A stretch of 64,000 nt of DNA from Clarkia xantiana subsp. parviflora (Eukaryota; Streptophyta; Magnoliopsida; Myrtales; Onagraceae): the NCBI GenBank assembly GCA_036873135.1, contig JAPTYO010000008.1, positions 39,564,819 to 39,628,818 of the forward strand. The letters are read 5' to 3'. Position numbers and translations under genes: made by a program. A model generated the notes under the pieces. It saw only the letters and a program-made list of their open reading frames with translations. It made no database searches and was not told where the DNA came from. Shown piece after piece: positions 47,601 to 58,766 of this stretch (positions are counted from its first letter, which is position 1; the number at the start of each line of letters is the position of its first letter).

Positions 47601-50600
47601 AGTTTGCATGTCTAATAAAACTACTGACTGAAATATTGCAAAAGTCGATGCTGAAAATTTATGCGCGGGATTCTAAAACAATGCTAAGTTTAAGCGGCCA
47701 AATATATTTATCTCTTCTACCGAGTACGGGTTGTTTTGTTCTATGCTGGTGCCATTTATTTGATGGAACTTTTTATGAAGTTGCTGATGCTTATTCTTTA
47801 TTAATCGCAGTGGAAATTTTACTGTATTCACCCGAACGTCCAGTTGTTGATGCTGGTGTTTCCATTTTATGGCTGATGGCTGTTGGAACTATTGTTTGTG
47901 CCACCCTTTGGTCAGACATGACAACATCTCAGCAGATCGATGAGCGCTATAATGAACTCTCATCAAACTTAAAGGTTTGTTACATCAGCCTCCTATCATT
48001 GTCCTTCGATTTGTAGTTTTGTTAGCCAGATATGTTCAACTTCAATTATTTCTAAGTGACATGTGCCTTCATATAAGTACACAACGAAAGATGAGACAAT
48101 TTCTACACTTGTGCCTTTCCAACTTTAAAAGAAAACGAAAGCCATATCAGTATGAACATACAAGAATAACATAAATCTAAGGTAGTTAAGATTCCCCTCC
48201 TTGTGCAATTTTTGGAAGATGAAAAAACCTCTTTAAGTGGTCCGATCATACTTTTAAAGACGTTACTTTCCTTTAAAGGGTGTTGATGTTTCTATGCCAG
48301 TGAAAAAAGAAAAAAGTAAGGCACCCTGTTTCACTACACTAGGACCTACGTTATGTTAATGTTTCTTCTATCTCTGGAACTCGTCTAGAGGTTATAAGTC
48401 TGTATGCCAATTGCAATCTAAGGCCTTTTCTTAGGTTCCTTATCTCTGCCCAGGGGATCACCGATCACCCCGTAGATAAGGTTCAGGCCGGTAATAGACA
48501 TTTCCTGGTAGATCAGTGAATTCTTGGGCCCAGCTAGATTTCAGCTAGCGTTGATATTGCCAACGAATTTACAGTCAGTCCCCATTCACTACCCGGGCTT
48601 CGACACTGTAGAAAATAAGACGTGTGCCTTAACCAACTGTCCTATAAATCCGAACTTATGGATGAAGACATTTAGCATACTCTTTTACTTTAACATCCTC
48701 CCGGCCTTCTCGGCACTATGTGTATCTGCCCGGCCACAGGTCTTGACCAACTTAGGGTCAAACATAATGGGCTTCAACCACATTTAAAGGAGGTGACAAT
48801 TTTTCATTTAAAGTGGCATCACCATCGATCCAGTGAGCTCTGATACCATGTAGAAAATAAGACGTGCGTTTTTCTGAATAATCTGATTGTAGGATGTTGA
48901 AGTATAAGAGTGTGCTAAACGTCTTCACCCATAAGTTCGGACTTATGTGATAGTTGGTTTAGGCCCACATCTTATTTTCATTACATGGTATTAGAGCTCA
49001 CGGGATCGATTCCTAGTGATGCCACTTTAAATGAAAAATTGTTACATCCTTTAAATGTGGTTTACGCCCATTATGTTTGACCCTGAGTTTGTCAAGGCTT
49101 GTGGCCGTGCTGATACACATAGTGCCGAGGAGGCCGGGAGGATGTTGAAGTATAAGAGTGCGTTGAATGCCTTCAACCATAAGTTCGGACTTATATGACA
49201 GTTGGTTAAGGCGCACGTCTTATTTTCTTTACAAACACCAAGCCAACAAATCTCATTTCTGACTAGCCCGCATATCCAGGTTCCCAAAACCGGGTGTGGA
49301 TTCATTAGAGGCAGAGTCACTCTTCTTCATACCGCTTCTTCTGGGCACCAATAAGAGTTGTGTCACCGTCTCTCCTAATTACCACCATATTCTACAAGAA
49401 ATTCATCGACCTCTTGAACATAATTTTTAGTCGTTTGGTGTCTGTACTGTTTCCACTTTCTATGTAGTTTGAATCCAGCTTCTTTTAGATTTTTATGACT
49501 GGTGATGTGTATACACTGCTATTTGACATCTCAAAATTGGTTACCTTTCTATGTAGCTGGTTGGACATTAACATTCTTTACTTTGTTTGCTTATCCCTCT
49601 AAGAGTGAAAACACGTATCTGCCAAACTAATTTCTTTACCTTGATTTGACAGGCTGGAAATGCTAAAGAGGAAACTGAACAAGAGTCTATGGATATTAGT
49701 GTGAAGAGTGCGGTCTTTTTTGTGCTCTCAGCATCAGTTTTTCTTGTGCTCCTCTATTTCTTCATGTCATCGTGGGTTTTGTGGGTGCTGATAGTTCTCT
49801 TCTGCATTGGTGGGGTTGAGGTAACTTGCCCAATCAACTAGTTTGACTAATTCTGCAAATATGGCATAATGAAGAACAAGGAAATCCTTTTTTTTCTTTA
49901 GCCACAAGGAAATCCTTCAATGTCTAATACTTTTTATTTTCTAAGATGCTCCTCAATTACAATAACCCCTCTAGCTTGTCTTTACCCATCTGCTCATTTA
50001 GATTTTTCTTCTTCCAGGGAATGCATTCATGTACAATGAGTATTATAGCAAGGTACTTTCAGTTGGCATGATCAGCTTTCCTTTTTTTAGTTTTTTGGTT
50101 TATTTAGAAATATGAATTTTTTTGAATGGCATGTTGTTTTAACATACTTCATTAAATAATATGCTGGGTGAAGCAGAAAGTGTAGATCTTGTACTCAGAA
50201 GACAGTGACTCTACCAGTTTTTGAGGAAGTTTCTGTCGTTTCAATTCTTGTGCTTTGTCTGTGCACGGCATTTGCTGTGTTCTGGGCTATACATCAGGAG
50301 GCATCCTATGCTTGGATTGGCCAAGATATTCTTGTGAGTTTACTAGCTATAACCTTTAATGCCTCCTCTCTCTGTCATTTTAAATGTTAGTATTAATGTG
50401 ATTTCGAGAAAAAAACTTGCCAAATTCTATTTTAAGGTTCAGCAAACAGGGGGACATTACTTGGAGATACTATGCTATTTCATTTTAAATGTTCGATTTT
50501 CCAAAGCATGCCAATTTGCCCATCTAGTGTTTTCTGGTCTCCTTGTAGGAAATTGTGTTGATATATGAGTTTAGAAAGGACATATGGCATTTTATCTTTT

Positions 50601-52769
50601 ATCAATATATCAGTAGTACATATAGTATTCTAACTTCTAAGTCATTTTTAATATGGGCTGCACTCACTTGGTGCCATTGTAATGCATTTTAAACTTATAT
50701 TAAGGATCCTTTCAGTAACTGACACTATCGGGTGGATTTAGCAGTGTTGAGACACAACAAACTGACTAAGAGAATTTGGCCAGTATTGTTGTATACAAAT
50801 TACAAATGGTATCACTGATTACCATTTACTTGTTTCGTAGTCCTTGGTTTGATTGAAGGAAATAAGATATGATAGCGCCACTTTACTTTGCCCATTAAAA
50901 CAGTTGCAAGCTGACATTCCTTTTTGTAGGTGTAAAAACGATTAATAATTTGATTGTTTAATTATGGTTGAAACACTTCAAAATGGTCACAAAGTTTCCT
51001 TCTATTTGACAGGGAATATGCATGATGATAACAGTTCTGCAGGTTACTCGTCTACCAAATATCAAGGTGCTAGGGGTTCTGCTCAATGATCTGAAATCTC
51101 AGTGCACTTATGATTGTTTGTGTTAAATCAACTTTTTGTCAATCAGGTTGCTTCTGTGCTTCTATGCTGTGCATTTATTTATGACATCTTCTGGGTCTTC
51201 ATCTCACCGATATTTTTCAAAGAAAGCGTTATGGTTGCGGTAAGCTGTTCTGACTTGGACATTCTTGTTTCTTCCCTTGATACTGTCACACCCGTTTATG
51301 CCCAGTGATTTTATTTCTTAGACTTCAAGTCCATGTGACTTAAGCTTTAAGGAGATTTTATTTGCTGGTGAAATTATCCATTCTTAGATGTTAGAAATAG
51401 TACCATGTCAGGAAAGATCAAAGACAGTCTTTAAGATTTACAAGTGATAGTAAGTCCCACCGTATTTGACATTGTATCCGAGAGTGTCTCAACTAATTGT
51501 GATGGGACTGACTCCATACGATCCCGGTTTCACTATGCAATTGCAATTAGGTGCTATTGTTGCTATCCAAAGTCAGGCTCTAATTTTAGTGGCAGTGTGT
51601 CATTTGAGTGCAGCACTGATAATCTCTTTGGCACGTGAGAGGGCTGGTGTTAGGATGTAGCATAATTGAAAGGGTAAAAGAGAAGCAGTGCTCATCTTTG
51701 TTAGCTGTTTCACCAGCTATTGGGTTTAAGCTTTTGGTTTGATATGGGACTATTTCACTTTTAGGGAATGGCTAAAATAGGCTCAGCCTTAATGCACAAG
51801 GTCAAGATATTTCAACCATTGGATTTGGTAGATGGACCGCACCAGGAATGATGAACATATAAAAATTGCATTTCCTGATTCCACCGGCTGAAAAGTTGGA
51901 CCTTATATAAGTCTGACCTGTACTTTTCATTGGACAAGTAGTTATATGGAATGATGGCGGGGGGGTGATAGAAATAAAATGATGTAGTAGAATTGGTGTT
52001 ATTAATGAATGTAGGTTGGATGATGAGGTTGGTGTTTTGGTATAAGGTTGCTCGGGGTGACAATAGTGGTGGAGGTTCCATTCCTATGCTGTTGAGAGTT
52101 CCTCGATTCTTTGATCCTTGGGGAGGGTATGACATGATTGGCTTTGGTGACATCCTATTTCCTGGACTGCTCATATCCCTTCTTTACAGGTAGGAATAAG
52201 AAGACATGTTAGTAAACCATTTTGGATGCTGTTAAGCTATGAAGTTGCAACAAGTGAAAGACAAAGTTATGTATTGGCTGGCTGGATAAAATATAAATGT
52301 TGTATTTGGACTCACTCTACTGTTGTGGTCTTAGGTTTGATAAAGACAATAAGCGAGGACTAGGAGGCGGGTATTTCTTGTGGGGTATCATTGGATATGG
52401 TGTTGGTAAGTTGGGGGGGTATTTTGTTATTAAAATGAGTATGTATGCATAATAATTAATAAATGGAGTTTTGTGTTGTGTGGTCTCTCTCAGGTCTGGT
52501 GTTTACATACCTTGGATTGTATCTGATGGATGGGCACGGTCAACCAGCGCTGCTTTATCTGGTTCCTTGTACACTAGGTAGGGTTTCCAACACATTTAAT
52601 GTTGTTGTAGAGAAAGAAAGGGCGATTAATTAAATTAATGGTGGTTGTGTTAGGTGTTTCGATTGTATTGGGATTGATAAGAGGAGAAATAAGAGTGTTT
52701 TTGAGTTACGGCAACGGATTATCATCAGTGACGACGACAAGGGAACCAGAAGGAGGAGAAGCTGCTTGA
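44679..52769 (+). CDS. Signal peptide peptidase-like protein (SPPL, PA-domain type)
   Basis: Intramembrane aspartyl protease (GxGD type, family A22B) of the endomembrane system that cleaves type II membrane segments. Fourteen exons: 44679-44873, 46086-46244, 46327-46438, 46574-46690, 47811-47974, 49653-49820, 50018-50052, 50177-50333, 51013-51066, 51147-51239, 52047-52189, 52335-52405, 52494-52577, 52654-52769. All are GT-AG and in phase, giving 555 aa. Parts: signal peptide ([15 protein letters not shown]), luminal PA domain ([22 protein letters not shown]), nine likely membrane spans, catalytic YD (Asp about 400) in IYDIFWVF, catalytic GFGD (Asp about 453), and QPAL (about 506-509). Length fits Arabidopsis SPPL2 to SPPL5 (about 540). 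A second in-frame ATG at 44727 may be the true start (539 aa). The paralogue number cannot be set from sequence alone. Intact. Intron 5 holds TRIMs. Confidence 0.95.
48607..48866 (-). mobile_element. TRIM element 1, minus orientation, 5' LTR truncated
   Basis: Terminal-repeat retrotransposon in miniature. A 3' LTR of 89 bp (48607-48695, plus-strand ends TGTAGAAAAT and TTTAACA), a coding-free interior of about 150 bp, a primer site GCTCTGATACCA (plus strand, 48837-48848; initiator-Met type), and only the first 18 bp or so of the 5' LTR. It lies in SPPL intron 5 and shares sequence in inverted orientation with TRIM element 2. Confidence 0.82.
48895..49233 (+). mobile_element. TRIM element 2, plus orientation, complete
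   Basis: A 339-bp element with 91-bp LTRs (48895-48985 and 49143-49233; ends TGTTGAAGTA and CTTTACA or CATTACA), primer site TGGTATTAGAGC at 48986-48997 and a purine tract GGAGGCCGGGAGGA before the 3' LTR. No coding capacity. The immediate 5-bp flanks (TAGGA and AACAC) do not match, so it may not be a simple insertion. Outer flanks of the pair (GACAC and AACAC) match at 4 of 5. Confidence 0.85.
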
Positions 52770-53033
52770 AGCAAGCAAGCATAGTTCGGTTCCTTCTGAG
52801 GAGGGAGGATGTAAAGAAAGAAACTTAACCCCACCCCACCCCACCCCAGTAAGCAGATTTCTTCTTCATTTCTTGTTTGTTTCTGTGTTTTGTTTATTAT
52901 TAGGTAGGGAGAAAGGGAGGAGGAGTCCGTCCAGTATTGTGTCTCTCTGTATTACACTACTACTACTACTACTGTATGCATGCATGCATGTATTTATATT
53001 TATTTATGTATAAATGACTCTCTAAACTTTTGG
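52770..53033 (+). other. SPPL 3' UTR and downstream sequence
   Basis: Contains simple runs: four CCCCA units near 52830-52848, (ACT)n near 52958-52974 and (TGCA)n near 52977-52990. No gene. The 3' end of the transcript cannot be set, although TGTATAAATG and AT-rich sequence near 53000 could hold the polyadenylation signal. Confidence 0.5.
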
Positions 53034-53042
53034 TTCCTGTAA

Positions 53043-54026
53043 GGGTTAAGAACCTATAAAAGGTCTGAACTATCACCCATGTTAACGGGAGATGTCTGAA
53101 ATTTAAAAAGTTAATAACAGAGGTCTGAAATTTCTGTTTTGTTGATAACAGCGGTCTCCGTTAGTTTTTTCCGTTAAAACTAACGGAAGTTGGTCACATG
53201 CTTGGCATGTGACTGGAAAAATAAATTTCCAAAAATGCTCTTCTATCAAGTGTGCCTCTCACATGCTTGGAGTGAAAAGACCAAAATGCCCTTGAAGCCA
53301 CCACCGTACTCCGGCCACCACCAATCGTACTCCGGCGACCACCACCGTACTCCGGCGACCACCACCGTACTCCGGCGGCCACCACCCTACTCCGACGACC
53401 ACCACCAAGGCTCCGATTGGGCCAAAATCGGAGCCACCGGCCCCGATTGGACTCCGATCGGAGCCAAAAAAGCTTCGATCGGAGCCAAAAAAGCTCCGAT
53501 CGGAGCCAAAAAGCTCCGTTCGGAGCTCTGTGGCTCCGGCCGGGGCCACAGAGCTCCGATCTGCCGGAGCCACAGAGCTCCAGATCGGAGCTTTTTGGCC
53601 CCGATCGGAGCTTTTTGACTCCGATCGGAGCTTTTTGCTGAGGTGGTGGCCGGAGTCGGGTCGCCGGAGCCGAGGTGGTGGTCGTCGGAGTCGAGGTGGT
53701 GGTCGCTAGAGTCGGGTGGTAGTGGCCGGAGTCGGGTGGTGGTGGCCGGAGTCAGGTGGCGGTGGCCGGAGTTGGGTGGTTTTAATTTGACTTTAGGGGT
53801 AAAATTGATATTTCACATTTCCTTAAATAAGATATTAAATAAAACAAAATATTAGAGGGGCAAAAATGTCATTTCACACAATTCTGTTAGATTTAACCCT
53901 AAAAATGGACGGAAAACTTCAAATCAACAAAATTGAAATTTCAGACCTCTATTATTAACTTTTTAAATTTCAGACCTCTCCCGTTAATATGGGTGATAGT
54001 TCAGACCTTTCATAGGTTCTTAACCC
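53043..54026. mobile_element. Foldback/Mutator-like non-autonomous element (family F, copy 2)
   Basis: 984 bp with ends GGGTTAAGAACCTAT and its inverse, flanked by TTCCTGTAA (53034-53042) and TTCCCGTAA (54027-54035), a 9-bp duplication with one mismatch. The inverted arms extend over 100 bp with GGTCTGAA words. The middle is a GC-rich stretch of CCACCGTACTCCGGC repeats on the left, CTCCGATCGGAGC palindromes in the centre and GGTGGCCGGAGTC repeats on the right, so nearly the whole element can fold on itself. Shares CACATG/CATGTG and CCCTAAAAATGGACGGAAAA blocks with copies 1 and 3. Confidence 0.85.
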
Positions 54027-54162
54027 TTCCCGTAAAAACATTCCACTCACTCATAATGTTACTCTTTATTTTTCTGTCAGATATTAAAAAGACAACAACG
54101 ATTTATAGTAGCATAGCACTTTTTTATTAAATTTATTTATTTTTAGACAACAATATCAAGGG

Positions 54163-55421
54163 TAGGGATGGCAATGGGTCTCGGGTAGGGCCGGCAATGG
54201 TGCGGTGAAAATCAAATAACCATGGTTATTCGCACCATTTACCGCAATGGTTAACCGCACCATTATGGTGAGGGGCGGTTATGGTGATGAATCTTGTAAC
54301 CGCAATGGTTATGGTTGTGGTTATGGTATTCAGTCTATAACCGCGGTTATAACCATCACCTCTATATATATATATATACATTATTATTAATATACTTTAA
54401 TTATTATAATTCTTATTCCGTTTCCTTTCCCACTCGCCATTTTTTTTTTCTATATTTCTTATTATTAGGTAACCACGATTGTAAGTAATGGCGAATGAGG
54501 ATCGATGATCGCAAGTGATAGCCAATTGAAGATGTGTTTTTTTAATTGAGTAAAACAATGAAGTTATGCTTAATTTGGTTTTCGTGTATGAAACAATGAA
54601 TGTATGTTTAATTTTCTTGTATTAAACAATGATGTTGTATTAGTTTGAATGATTGTGGTTAAATGGTTTAATCGTGGTTAAAAACCATGGTTATGGTTAT
54701 GGTTATGGTATGAAGAATCATAACCGCAGTGGTTATGGTTATGGTATGAGTGAAAAAAATATGGTATGGTTATGGTATTAGTGCTATTCGCACCATACCC
54801 TCACCATCGCCAGCCCTAGTCTCGGGGCCCCGACCCGGTTTTGACCCGCCGACCCGCGGGTCACGGGTCGGGTCCGTGGCGGGTCGGACTCGGGTCGGGG
54901 CGGGTCCGGGTCTAGAGACCCGGGGCCCCGTAGACCCGCCCCGAAATGCATATATATATAATTTTTTTTTTTTTTTTTTTTTTTTTTTAATGTTAATATG
55001 ATCTAACATTTACTAAATAATATGGTTAATATACCTATATAAATAACATGTATCAAATTACAAATATATGTATATTTAGATTATTAGGATTTGTTAATTT
55101 GGTGTTTGGATTTGAATTTGTATTTGTAATAAATTTGATGTGTTTGTTGTTTATATTTAATTGGTGTTAGATTTATGTTTTGAATTTATATATAATGTAA
55201 TATTTTGACAAAAAAAATTGTATTTAATATTGAAAAAGTGGAAAAAAAAAAAATTGTTCACATGACGGGGCGGGTCGTGGCCCCGCGGGTCGACCCGCGG
55301 GATTGCTGACCCGACCCGACCCGGAAGGTCCAAGTGGCCGGGGCCGGGTCAGCCAGGCCGACCCGCGGGGCGGGTCCGGGGCTGCCAAAACCCGCCCCGA
55401 CCCGCCCCGTTGCCATCCCTA
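54163..55421. mobile_element. hAT-type MITE with GACCCG words, split by another MITE
   Basis: The ends are TAGGGATGGCAA and TTGCCATCCCTA. The flanks ATCAAGGG (54155-54162) and ATCGAGGG (55422-55429) form an 8-bp duplication with one mismatch. Internal words are GACCCG, CGGGTC and GGGGCC in both orientations near the ends, with an AT-rich centre. The element is interrupted after only 23 bp by the 633-bp MITE at 54186-54818. Without that insert and its duplicated 8 bp it is about 618 bp. Confidence 0.88.
54186..54818. mobile_element. Nested hAT-type MITE with GGTTATGG words
   Basis: 633 bp with ends TAGGGCCGGCAATGG and the partly matching inverse TAGGGCTGGCGATGG. Flanked by a perfect 8-bp duplication, GTCTCGGG (54178-54185 and 54819-54826), which is part of the host MITE. 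Words such as GGTTATGG and CCATAACC recur in both orientations near the ends, with an AT-rich centre. No coding. Confidence 0.9.
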
Positions 55422-55429
55422 ATCGAGGG

Positions 55430-56082
55430 TGGGTGGAACGAACAACTTTTACAACCATACATTAAATAATATAGAATTACACATCCAAAAAGTTTAACCC
55501 CTTTTTTTAATCAAATTGTTGGGTTGCCCCATTTAAGTAAGAGTGCACCTATTTTTTTTGGATTATACTCTATTTATGTTTCAAAACATAGCCATTAGCT
55601 CATCTGTTAAAATCGGACAAAAATATCAAATTTTGACCTATGTGTGGTTCTTGAACTCTTTTTTATCTAAAACTTCAGCTCTTTTGTTTTTGTTGAAACA
55701 AGTCTATAAAGTGTCCACCCGCCAAATTTTATAATCACGAGCAAAGGTGGTTAAATACAATTCTGGCGGATCTATACTACTAGTAGTTGGTGGTCTTAGT
55801 ATTTATGAATCTGGAGCTACCACTGCTAATAGTGGTCTAGTATCTATGAATCCGCTTCCATGTGGTTAATTTTTGAAGTTCCATATTTGAAACCCCTCGG
55901 AATGTCGCCTCATGGCGACCTGATTAAGATATGAGGTTCTCCTAACTTACATTCCACGTTAAACATAAGAGGAGTCAAGTAGAACATGACTTAATGGTCC
56001 GACCTCTTAACTATACTAGACTTCTAGTGGGGCTACGTTGATGGGAGACAATGCATTCTCTGGTTGTTCATTAAGACTATTA
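55430..56082. other. Intergenic, no gene seen
   Basis: AT-rich sequence with short open frames only. A short stretch near 55885-56035 reads like old transposon non-coding sequence, but no ends are visible. Confidence 0.4.
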
Positions 56083-56090
56083 GGCAAAAC

Positions 56091-56606
56091 TAGGGCTGTA
56101 AACGAGCCGAGTCGAGCCGAGTATCTGGCAAGTTCGACTCGACTCGACTCAATTTACTCGAGCTCGAACTCGGCCGAGCTTGAATTTTTCAAGCTCGAGC
56201 TCGACTCGATTAAATACTCGGCGAGTTCGAGCTCGACTCGGCTCGATAAGATTAAAAAATTCAATTAAATTATAAAGGGTGCACCTTAGATCGAGCTCGA
56301 ACTCGACTCGATTAGACATTTGGCTCGAACTCGAGCTTGAACTCGACTTGAACTCAATATATACATATATAATATTATTGCCTAAAGCTCGAAAAACTCG
56401 TAATCGAACTTGAACTCGACTCTAATAGGCAAAACAAAAAAGCTCGATTAGGCTCGCGAGCCTCTCGAGTCGAGTACCAGTGAACTCAAACTCGACTCGG
56501 TATCAGAAAAAGCTCGACTCGGCTCGAAATTTAGCGATTCGAATTCGAGTATTGACCGAGCCGATCTCGAGCAGCTCACGAGTAGCTTGACTCGTTTACA
56601 CCCCTA
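56091..56606. mobile_element. hAT-type MITE with CTCGA words
   Basis: 516 bp with ends TAGGGCTGTAAACGAG and CTCGTTTACACCCCTA (one mismatch), flanked by a perfect 8-bp duplication GGCAAAAC (56083-56090 and 56607-56614). The interior is crowded with CTCGA, GAGCTCGA and TCGAGCC words on both strands around a small AT-rich core. No coding. Confidence 0.92.
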
Positions 56607-56733
56607 GGCAAAACCCTCCAAATAGTGAGTAATAGAGCCCGAACATTACGTAGCACGATTTACCTAATAACGCCACTACTAGCTCAATCATTTCCGTGAA
56701 TTTTTTTTGGAAGCTACTGGAAAATTGAGAAAA

Positions 56734-57177
56734 GGGTAGAACCTATAAACTGTCTGAAGTTTGCTCTATGTGACATTTTGGTGTCTGAAGTTTAAAATGT
56801 TGATATTGACTGTCTGAAGTTTCAACTTTGTTGAAATTCGGTGTCTCTGTCCAAATTTGTTTTTTTAAAATTGACAGAACTTGGTCATGTGCTTGTCACA
56901 TGACCCAATTAAAAAATAAATTTCAAAATTGCCCCTAGTTGGATGGTGGCCGGTCGGGCGGTGGCTAGCCGGAGTTGGGCGGTGGGCGGTGGCCGGCCGC
57001 AGTAGGGTGTGGCCGGAGTAAACATAAAAGTATCAGGGGCAATTTCGACTTTTCACACCATTCTATCAATTTTGACACAAAAAATGGACAGAAAAGAAAA
57101 TTTCAACAAAGTTGAAATTTTAGACATCTGATATCAACAATTTAAACTTCAGACACCAAAATCTCACATGGGCAAAC
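56734..57177. mobile_element. Foldback/Mutator-like element (family F, copy 3), right end truncated
   Basis: The left end GGGTAGAACCTATAAACTG matches copy 2. The arms GTCTGAAGTTT...GACACCAAA pair across the element, but the right arm stops at GGCAAAC (57171-57177), lacking the last 24 bp or so. It shares the CATGTGC-TTGT-CACATG core (56885-56903), a GGTGGCCGG block and an AAAAAATGGACAGAAAA block with the other two. No 9-bp duplication can be tested. Confidence 0.72.
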
Positions 57178-57975
57178 CTCCTTTGGCATTGATAGCAGCG
57201 ACAATATATACACGTTCAGGTATAAAGGAATAAGCTCTGCCCCTTATAATGGGACTTGAACACACATGCGGCTCCATAGAGCATCTTGCTTGTAGTTTCG
57301 CCCCCACGCCTGAGTGACCACATCAAGCCCGCCCGACTCGATAAAGCCTCATCGATCGAATTGAGCACATACTAATCGTTAAATACTTATTTGGCCGTGA
57401 GTTGGAGCAGGAGGTACTTTGAGCTCCAGCTCCGGCCGCTTGTGCTTCATCCTTAACTAGAGGTTTCGTTCCAAAAACCATCAACCTTATATTGATGGAA
57501 AAGTATTTATAGTTTGTAGTTTACTCCTTACAGATTGACCCAGTGGAGTAAAAATGTTATGGGTGCTACTCTCCTGATAAGACCCTTACCACGAGAAATA
57601 TATATAATCCATTATCGTAGCCCCATCAGGAGGGTTGCATTCGTAGTCTACTTACTCCACACCTATAATAATTTTCACTCTCAACGGGTTAGCCGGTAAG
57701 TGTAAATTGTTGGACATGAATATCTTTACAATTTAAGGTCTCAAAGGGGTTTGAAACTCTAACCTCTAGTTAATGGATGAATCACTTAACCACTACACAA
57801 TATTACATGGTGTTGTATCCCAAAGTTCGGACTCCATTGTTACGCCTTAGTCGACGCATGCAATATGGAAAATGTGGGGTTGTGCCCCATGATTTCACTC
57901 CAATGTTCAATTAATATATATCTTTTTAACTAGTAGAAATCTAAAAAATGAATATGTAAAGCTTAGTATTTATAG
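57178..57975. other. Non-coding, old transposon-like sequence
   Basis: No gene. Phrases such as AACCTCTAGTTAATGGATGAATCACTTAACCAC resemble decayed retrotransposon non-coding parts, but no borders or repeats can be set. Confidence 0.35.
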
Positions 57976-57979
57976 AGGA

Positions 57980-58290
57980 TGTTTACCACCTCTATGATGG
58001 TTTATCCTTACTATGGAGGGTTTCCATAGTGGCAATGGCGGCTTGACTTTCTATTGATTGATGTAGTCGGTTGTAATTTGTTAGTTGGAGACGAGTAGGT
58101 TGCCACCTTATATTTCTTACTATGAGGGGTTTCTCTGATGTCGGCAATAAATAAGTCACCGCCTCATGTTTCTTACTATGAGGGGTTTTCTTGTATGTCG
58201 GCCAATAAGTTGGTATGCACCTCATGTTTCTTACTATGAGGGGGTTTCTATGATGTCGGCAATAAGTGGCACCACCTCATGCCGATACTG
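57980..58290 (+). repeat. Tandem repeat, about 52-62 bp unit
   Basis: Four to five degenerate copies of CACCTCATGTTTCTTACTATGAGGGGTTTCT-type sequence followed by GATGTCGGCAATAAGT. The core TTACTATGAGGGGTTT recurs near 58118, 58176 and 58231, and an older copy near 57997. The minus-strand frame across it (57992-58225) is a repeat product. Confidence 0.8.
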
Positions 58291-58766
58291 GCGTCAGCTA
58301 ATCTTCAATATAGTTATGTCTCCTATTGTGAGTGAGTTTATTAGATAAAAGAAGTGGCGCCGCCTTAACTTTATGGTCGTCGACTTTGTTAATGTTTGTA
58401 GCGGGTCAAACACTTGCCCCTGAGATATTTGACATCGACTCTTTTTTCTTTGAATATTTTGGCAGCTCGTGTCGAGTCTGTATCTTGTGATTTCGTGATT
58501 TCATAATTTCTTGTAAGATTGGCTTCACGTGTTTAAATCTTTTGACGTGCGTATTATTCATGCTGGCTATTGAAGCTTCTTGTGTCCAACACTTGAAGTT
58601 TTCTTCTGCCACGTGTCCAACACTTGAAATTTTCTTCTTCGTCGTCGTTTTCTTTCTTCTAAATCTTCTCGAAGAAGCTTCATATCTTCTGAGGCACCTC
58701 TTCATTGGTGCAATAAATAAGAGAGAAATCAATCATTGCTGGTGTCGATTGGACTTTCTTATTTTT

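Noticed and set aside
48524..48787. 87-codon plus-strand frame, and its mirror at 49051-49320 on the minus strand
   Set aside because: Both are translations of the inverted TRIM pair, which explains their similar peptides.
48986..48997. tRNA-like TGGTATTAGAGC match
   Set aside because: It is the primer-binding site of a TRIM element, complementary to a tRNA end, not a tRNA gene.
53190..53641. Frames of 60-142 codons rich in S, D, R, Q and K with repeats
   Set aside because: Products of the palindromic GC-rich repeat in foldback element copy 2.
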